Source of the DNA: Panagrolaimus kolymaensis
Taxonomy: Eukaryota; Nematoda; Chromadorea; Rhabditida; Panagrolaimidae
Assembly (NCBI GenBank): GCA_028622995.1
Contig: JAJQJQ010000021.1
Location: forward strand, 248,001 to 312,000
Length of the DNA stretch: 64,000 bases
Direction: 5' to 3'
Positions 58,701 through 64,000 of this stretch are shown here, in pieces. The position numbers and the translations under genes were made by a program. The notes below the pieces were generated by a model. The model was given only the letters and a program-made list of their open reading frames with translations, was not told the origin of the DNA and did no database searches. Numbering within the stretch: position 1 is the stretch's first letter; each line of letters opens with the position of its first letter.

Positions 58701-60873
58701 TTTTTACCGTTGGATTTGAATCACCACAGTTTATTTATTTAATTAAGCCAAGAATTTCTTAAACTAGGGAACAACAGTTTTTTAAAATATTATAAATTTT
58801 TATTCTATTTTTTTTACCGCTCCCGTAAACTCGTCACAGTTTTTTTAAATTTATTTTCTCCTACCTTTATTATCGCTTGCAATCCATCTCAAAATATTTG
58901 AATGCCTCAAAGTATTCGTCGTGTATATTTCTGTTTCTCTCCACCATGAACGCTCATCACGAGAATTAAATATTTTAACTGCCACTTGTTCGCCCCGCCA
59001 ATCACCCAACCATACTTCGCCGAATCGTCCCTTTGCAATGGATTGCCTTAGCTGAATTTGACGAGCTATAGTTCGACGAGATAATGAAGCCAAACCAAAT
59101 CCAGAACTATCTTGATTTTGATCGGTTTGTTCATCGGGTCGATAGGCATTGGATAATTCTATTAAAGCATTTTCTTCCATTGGGGGTTCTCGAGGTTCTC
59201 GTTGTTGCCGTGGAGGTGGACCTGCTCGAGTTAAAGCCGAAACAATTGGAATTCGAGAAAATATTCGACGTAAAACAATTTTCGTTCGGGTATTGCTCAA
59301 CCAAAAAAGTCCTATACAAATTCCAAATCCAGAAAATAATACCGCGGCAATAATAATCATGATAATGAAAAGTCGAACGGAGACGCTATCTTCCACCACG
59401 TGCATTGGAGCAAGCTTGGGGATCTAGAAATTTAACTTTTCTCATTAAAATGCAATAAAAAAGAAGAAAACAGTTTTTAAAATAAAATATTCTAATTAAT
59501 AAATTCAGCATTCCGCGAGTTGTTACAGTTTAAAAAAGTATTTTTAATTTTAGAGTTATAAGATAATTAGTGACCAATATTCTCTAATATTAAACAGTTT
59601 TGTTGATAATAAAAAAAACCATTTATTAAAACCAAAAAATTATTGCTTGGCAGTTTTATTTTCAAAATGTCTTTTAGTTATTAAAAGACAAAAATAGTAT
59701 TCATCAGTTTTATAATTTGAAAAACAAAAAATACAAACGCTTTGTTTTCATCCAAAAAATAGATAAAAATGAAAATTTTCCATATGGCTACAGTAATTCC
59801 ATCTGCATTTATCCAGTTTTGAAATTTGAACGCAGATTAAAAAATACCTATTATAAAAGCATCGTTTACTCAGTTTTTTTTGTTAACAAAAATGCCAACA
59901 CTGCTGACAGTTTAAAATCTAATATAATTAATTCCCTCTATTATTCATTTACGCAATATTGCAGTTACTTTTTCTGCATCTGCCTATATTGAATTAAGTA
60001 TTTACTCAGTTTAAAAAATATAACTTTTACTTTTTATCCACGTTTTAAAAGTTCTAAACGCAATTTTTTTATGGAAAGAAGTCAAAAGCTGCATCAGTTT
60101 AATCTCTAATAAAACTTCTCCTATGTACTTTTAATTTCCTTCCTTGTTACAGTAGTAACTTAATTCGCATTTACCAGTTCATATAGAAAAACTCAGTTTA
60201 AAATTTTAAAAAACTTTTTGCATTTTTAATGCGAGCTAATAAAATTCATTGCAGTTTATTTTTTTTTTGGAAAAAATATATGAACCATTCCAGTTTTTTA
60301 AAACTTAATAATTTTTTGCATTTATTTTTTATTGTTTATCTTACTTACCTCAACATCATTACATAATGGAGAAACATCACAACATGACATAGATAAATGA
60401 TGCCCATTTATTTCTTCATTGCCTTTATTAAAACATTGAAATGGACGCATGGGTGGATTTAATACATCTGAATGCAAACATTCCAAATGTAATTCTCTCA
60501 ATTGTCCCAAATTATTATATGATTTTACTGTGTGACATTGGCCACCTCTTGGAACTCGACAAATTCCATGAAAATCTTGGCCGGCAATTTCAATTATTTC
60601 ATGATCGCATCCTTTATTGTTGCATTTACAATATAAATCATCATCTCTGGGTTCGGGACCGTAAACATCTAAAAAATAACAGTTTTTAAATAAAAAAATT
60701 TGTTTTTCCGAAGTTCCAGTTTCAAAACAAAAAAAAACGAAATACTTACGAGATTTATGTTGCATAATAAGCTTTTTGAGTTTTATTATTATTTCATCTC
60801 GCTTTGTTGGATCTAAATAAACATTGGCGGTGGCAATTTGGGCCATTGCTAAAAGGATTATAAGCCACCGCAT
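55735..60873 (-). CDS. TGF-beta superfamily type I receptor Ser/Thr kinase (SMA-6/DAF-1-like)
   Basis: This is a transmembrane receptor kinase that phosphorylates R-Smads. Exons in coding order are 60750-60873, 60349-60668, 58865-59423, 56852-57028, 56606-56754, 55954-56220 and 55735-55869, giving 576 codons with all phases consistent. A signal peptide ([16 protein letters not shown]) starts the protein. A Cys-rich ectodomain ends [10 protein letters not shown], like the family CCxxxxCN box. The membrane helix is at about residues 166-190. The GS box is short ([18 protein letters not shown], about 254-271). The kinase has Lys298 (VAVKIF), HRDLKSKN (Asp402), ADLGLAV (Asp420) and APE (447-449). 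The glycine loop reads AKGRFGEV, with Ala replacing the first Gly. The L45 loop ([15 protein letters not shown]) resembles the activin/TGF-beta subclass more than the BMP subclass. The third intron (57029-58864) and the intron 59424-60348 carry many CAGTT copies antisense to the gene. Type I identity is firm; the worm orthologue is not. Confidence 0.92.
57029..58864 (-). other. Receptor intron filled with + strand CAGTT motifs
   Basis: This is an intron of the type I receptor gene between the N-lobe and L45/hinge exons. In 57,101-58,100 I counted fifteen CAGTT copies on the + strand, antisense to the gene, and one AACTG. Successive starts are mostly 51-72 bp apart. Each is followed by an A/T run and usually preceded by 15-25 bases of mixed composition. 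No alternative exon was found. Confidence 0.7.
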
Positions 60874-61636
60874 TTTGTAGCCGATTCTGCTGACAGTTAA
60901 AATAATCCTTTGATGTCGCCAAATTTTAATTTTATTGTATCTAAAGTCCTAATTAAATAACCCGGCAAAATGGTTGTAAAACAGTTTTTAAAAATTTAAA
61001 GGTTTAAAAAACCAATAATAATTTAATCCCATTTAAAAAAATCCACAATCCAAAATACAGTTTATTTATCACAAAATAATAATAAAAAAATTCGATATAA
61101 GGCAGTTGAGAAAAAAAAGCAAATATATATTCAAAACAGTGAAATAAATAAATTATAACATTATTAATTAAAGTTATAGTAACCATAATAAGAAGGTTTA
61201 AATATAAAAAAATGGAAGTGTCATTTTGAAGAAGGAAAAAAAGCAACCATGATAGTAAAGCTTTAAAGCTTCATTTCTGTATCACAAATGTAAATTTAAC
61301 GACCCTGGAAAATAAATGAAATATTGTTGGTTAATAAAAAACCAAATGAAAAAGATACAGTTAAAAGTTAATTTAAATCAACAACAAAAAAATAATATTA
61401 TTAACGAAACAGTTTTAATAGTATTCCAAAAAGATTATTGTAAAACAAAGTATTTCACAAAAAAGAAAGTTTTTTCACAGTTTTAAAAAAAATTAATAAA
61501 AAATTTGTTTTAATAAGTTATTAGTTATCTTAAATTTAAGTTATTCGTTACACTTAAAAGAACTTCAAAACAGTTAATTTAAAAAATCAAAACCACAGAA
61601 TTCGAAAAATTACACTCGAAAAAAAAAACTTTCACA
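60874..61636. other. Spacer between the receptor and ARPC1 genes
   Basis: A 763-bp A/T-rich spacer lies upstream of the receptor start and downstream of the ARPC1 stop. It has CAGTT copies near 60,894, 60,981, 61,057, 61,360, 61,410, 61,478 and 61,571. The spacing is much longer than the roughly 100 bp typical of nematode operons, so co-transcription is unlikely. The open frame at 61004-61246 is hydrophobic low-complexity and is not called. Confidence 0.6.
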
Positions 61637-63417
61637 CTAAAATCTAAATTTAAATCTCACCCCTAAGAATTCTAATGTTTCCTGAAATATAATAATTTCA
61701 TTTTTTTTATAATCCTCGTCTATGGCAGTTTAATATCTCTCAAAAATAATTCAATATAATAAACAAACCTTGATTGGCCAAATAACGAGACGAGAATCAT
61801 ATCCAACAGATGAGAATGCTGTGATACCTCCTTGTTGGGGTGAACCTTGATATGCGGAAAGTTGGGAAATGCAATTTTGATGTAAAGTAGGTAATGGAGC
61901 ATCAACCACGCTTGTTCCCTTTTTGGATAAATTTTGGAACATTAATTTTGCGTTATGGGTTGTTGATGTGGGTTTTTCGGATTGAACATCAAGTTCCTTG
62001 GGATCATCAATTTTGCCATTTTTAAATGTAAAAAGATATGGAAGACAATTGAAACCCTGCAAAACAAAACAAAAATTTAAAAAATAAAAAATCAGCGTGT
62101 ACAAAGTTTTTTCTTCATTTGTTTTTTGCAAAAATAAAAAGACTGCAAAAAAATATATATTTTTTCTTCTTCGCTTATCAAGATTCAATCAAAAAACTTT
62201 TGATAATTAATTTTGCACAAAAATAAAAAATAAATACAAAGATCACATGATTCCAAAAAAAAATGCCTACTGCAGTTAAAAATGTATCTTCACTTGTCCA
62301 TAATAAGCCTCGCAAAGGTAAGGATTTTCCATAATATACGATAACTTTGTTTACATCAGCAATGGCATCAACAACATTTGCCGTGGAATCATGATTAACC
62401 CAACAAAGCTTATGCCCAGTTGGACTAAAAGCAATGGCTTGAATCCATGAAGTTGATTTATATTGGGCCATTAAATTTCCAAAATTCATTTTAGAACCCC
62501 ATGGATTTGGTGAAGGTCGTTCTTCAACCTAAAAAATCAAAAATTTAAATCTTTACTTTTGTCATTTTTTTAATAGCTGACGACTAACATCTTTGATATA
62601 TGCTGAGAATACTCGAGCTTTAAAATCATAGCATCCAACTGCGAGTAAAACATTTTCAGGATGCCAATCGATGCAAGAAACGGTGGAAGTAAATTCAGTT
62701 TTAATTTGTCTTGCAATCCACCAATTATTTTCCTTTTCATAATGACAAATGGATACAAGCTTTTGGGAACTTCCAACAGCAAATTTGTTTTCTAAAAATT
62801 AATAAATTTTTGTTTTGGAAAACTATCTATGGTCCTAAGTAGCATGCATACCATGTGGAGACCATTTAACACAAGTGGCAGCAAAAGTTAATTTAGCTAA
62901 AACCAAGCATGCATTCCATTTATTATTTTCAAATGTCCATACATAAGCATTTTTATCTTGTGAGCATGTAACAATTCGATTAGTTTTGGGCGCCCAATCC
63001 AAACTTGTTACAGCCATATCATGTTCAGATAAAATATGCTTTTGTTGCCATTTACCATTAACAAAGTGGAGAATATATACTAATTCTGAGCCTGTGATGG
63101 CAATAGCTACTTCTATAAAACAAAATTGTATCAGTAAAAAAAAAATAATGAATGAAGGGGAAATGAAAAACAAAAAGGGTTGTGTTTGATTTAGAACTTT
63201 AATTTTGCATCATTAAAACACATTTGTTTTTTTAAAAAAAGCGAACAGCCCATGTTTCATGTTCCGCTATTTTTTTTTTTATAAAGATAATCCCTTCTTC
63301 GTTCATCGATAGAAGAAAAAAAAAACGCAACAACTTACGTGAACGATCTGCATTAAAAGCATGAGCATGAATAGGCCCAATATCAAGTTTAAAATTCTTT
63401 ATTGGAGCTGTTGCCAT
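61637..63417 (-). CDS. arx-3: Arp2/3 complex subunit ARPC1 (p41-Arc), WD40 protein
   Basis: ARPC1 is the WD40 beta-propeller subunit of the Arp2/3 complex, which nucleates branched actin filaments in the cytoplasm. Six exons, in coding order, are 63339-63417, 62852-63112, 62589-62791, 62271-62528, 61769-62056 and 61637-61681, giving 377 codons, the usual family length, with all phases consistent. Family hallmarks are the start (PIKNFKLDIGPIHAHAFNAD), SLDWAPKTNRIVTCSQDKNAYVWTF, NKFAVGSSQKLVSICHYE, IDWHPENVLLAVG, FKARVFSAYIKDVEERPSP, NPWGSKM, and the late insert TSVVDAPLPTLHQNCISQLS. The last small exon (ETLEFLGV then a stop) is the least certain part. Introns are short to moderate and poor in CAGTT, apart from the last, which carries one near 61,726. 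The match along the whole length makes this a safe identification. Confidence 0.95.
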
Positions 63418-64000
63418 ATTTTTTTTTGTCGCCGTTGTCGATGTTGACTAAAAAAAAGACAAATTTGATGTTATCTCTCCATGATTTTTTTTATGAGAAA
63501 GCAGAAAAGTGCAAGAAAAAAAAATTTAAAAGGCGCGATAAGTTTACAACAAAAGGTTTAGTTTTTTTTTTGTAAATAAAAACTTTGAGATTATTAAAAC
63601 AAAAAAATATATATATATGAAATTTAATGGACATCTTTTTTGTTGAAAAAAGAAAAAAATTATGGAAAATACTGAACAAAATGTTAAAGAAATGGAAGGT
63701 GATATTGGCAATTTTTAAACAACAAAACTCCTTCGATACAGAAAACCATTTTCGAAAAATTAAAAAAAAATGTTTGTACAACAATAAAATAAATATGAAT
63801 GAGTCAGATTTCTTAAAAAAGAAGCTTTTACGAGATTCATGGCATATATCGAGATTTTAGTTAGTTAGAAAACTTTACAACCAAGAAAATAAGAAAGCAA
63901 AAAAGTATCGATGAATATAACAAATTCATAGAATTATTATTATTCAAAAAATTAAAAATAAATAAAGGCTCAAAGGATTCACAAAAAAAGAGAAACAAAA
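63418..64000. other. Upstream of the ARPC1 gene
   Basis: These 580 bp of A/T-rich DNA precede the arx-3 start codon and should contain its promoter. No CAGTT motif is present. The overlapping opposite-strand open frames at 63491-63784 (-) and 63627-63860 (+) are Lys/Phe-rich low-complexity readings and are not called. No other element was recognised. Confidence 0.55.

Larger units (their letters stand above)
1..61730 (+). repeat. Dispersed, strand-biased CAGTT[T/A] motif array
   Basis: A short motif, CAGTT followed by A/T only (mostly CAGTTTT, CAGTTTA, CAGTTAA), recurs every 35-100 bp in long introns and intergenic DNA. Sample counts are sixteen in 30,001-31,000 and fifteen in 57,101-58,100, against about one per kb expected if A+T is near 75%. 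The reverse complement AACTG is nearly absent in both samples. Orientation does not follow gene direction. The motif is missing from the transferase gene bodies and from motif-free islands of 300-950 bp, and is rare in exons. It fades at the 3' end of the ARPC1 gene. What it does is unknown. Confidence 0.85.

Noticed and set aside
1..61730. CAGTTT copies as a CRISPR-like repeat-spacer array
   Set aside because: The shared word is only 5-8 bases, spacing varies from 33 to over 100 bp, and the genome is eukaryotic with spliced genes.
63491..63860. Overlapping opposite-strand frames upstream of arx-3
   Set aside because: Low-complexity Lys/Phe sequence from A/T runs; neither has a domain or splice support.

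Overview
This 64 kb window is AT-rich eukaryotic DNA, most likely from a nematode. The evidence is short introns beside very long ones, splice acceptors that are little more than a T-run ending in TAG or CAG, and animal genes of nematode type. Six protein genes can be assembled with every splice phase consistent. They are one calcium-activated SK potassium channel gene (+ strand, about 4.3-40.0 kb), three tandem non-canonical poly(A)/uridylyl transferase genes (- strand, 41.2-51.4 kb), a TGF-beta family type I receptor (- strand, 55.7-60.9 kb) and the ARPC1 subunit of the Arp2/3 complex (- strand, 61.6-63.4 kb).

The SK gene fills most of the left half. Its pore, calmodulin-binding and coiled-coil exons lie between 31.0 and 40.0 kb. 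Four different 5' ends, spread from 4.3 to 28.8 kb, all join the common body in phase. Its introns reach about 16 kb. The three transferase genes (about 411, 409 and 409 codons, identical six-exon structure) lie head to tail in duplicated blocks. The first has lost one of its three catalytic aspartates. The receptor has signal peptide, cysteine-rich ectodomain, membrane helix, short GS box and kinase. The ARPC1 gene is compact.

The most unusual property is a dispersed short motif, CAGTT followed by A/T (mostly CAGTTTT or CAGTTTA). It recurs every 35-100 bp through the long introns and intergenic DNA from base 1 to about 61.7 kb, nearly always on the + strand whichever way the local gene runs. 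I counted 16 copies in 30,001-31,000 and 15 in 57,101-58,100. The reverse complement is nearly absent in the same stretches. It is missing from the exons and bodies of the transferase genes and stops at the 3' end of the ARPC1 gene. A run of 15-25 bases of mixed composition usually precedes each copy and an A/T-only run follows. The arrangement recalls the dispersed Ruby-motif (CTGTTTCA) piRNA genes of Caenorhabditis, but the motif is not the same and small-RNA data would be needed to decide.

Transposon remnants are well preserved. Four hAT-type non-autonomous elements have perfect 8-bp target duplications, and two foldback MITEs are flanked by TTAA. One hAT element is nested in a TTAA MITE and retains the last exon of a hAT transposase. 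The hAT elements are packed with short repeats that differ from element to element (GAGGCG, CCGGCC, CGCG and AAGAGA types), so they stand out as GC-rich islands. Most other open frames in the window are chance readings through AT-rich, motif-bearing DNA or through these elements.
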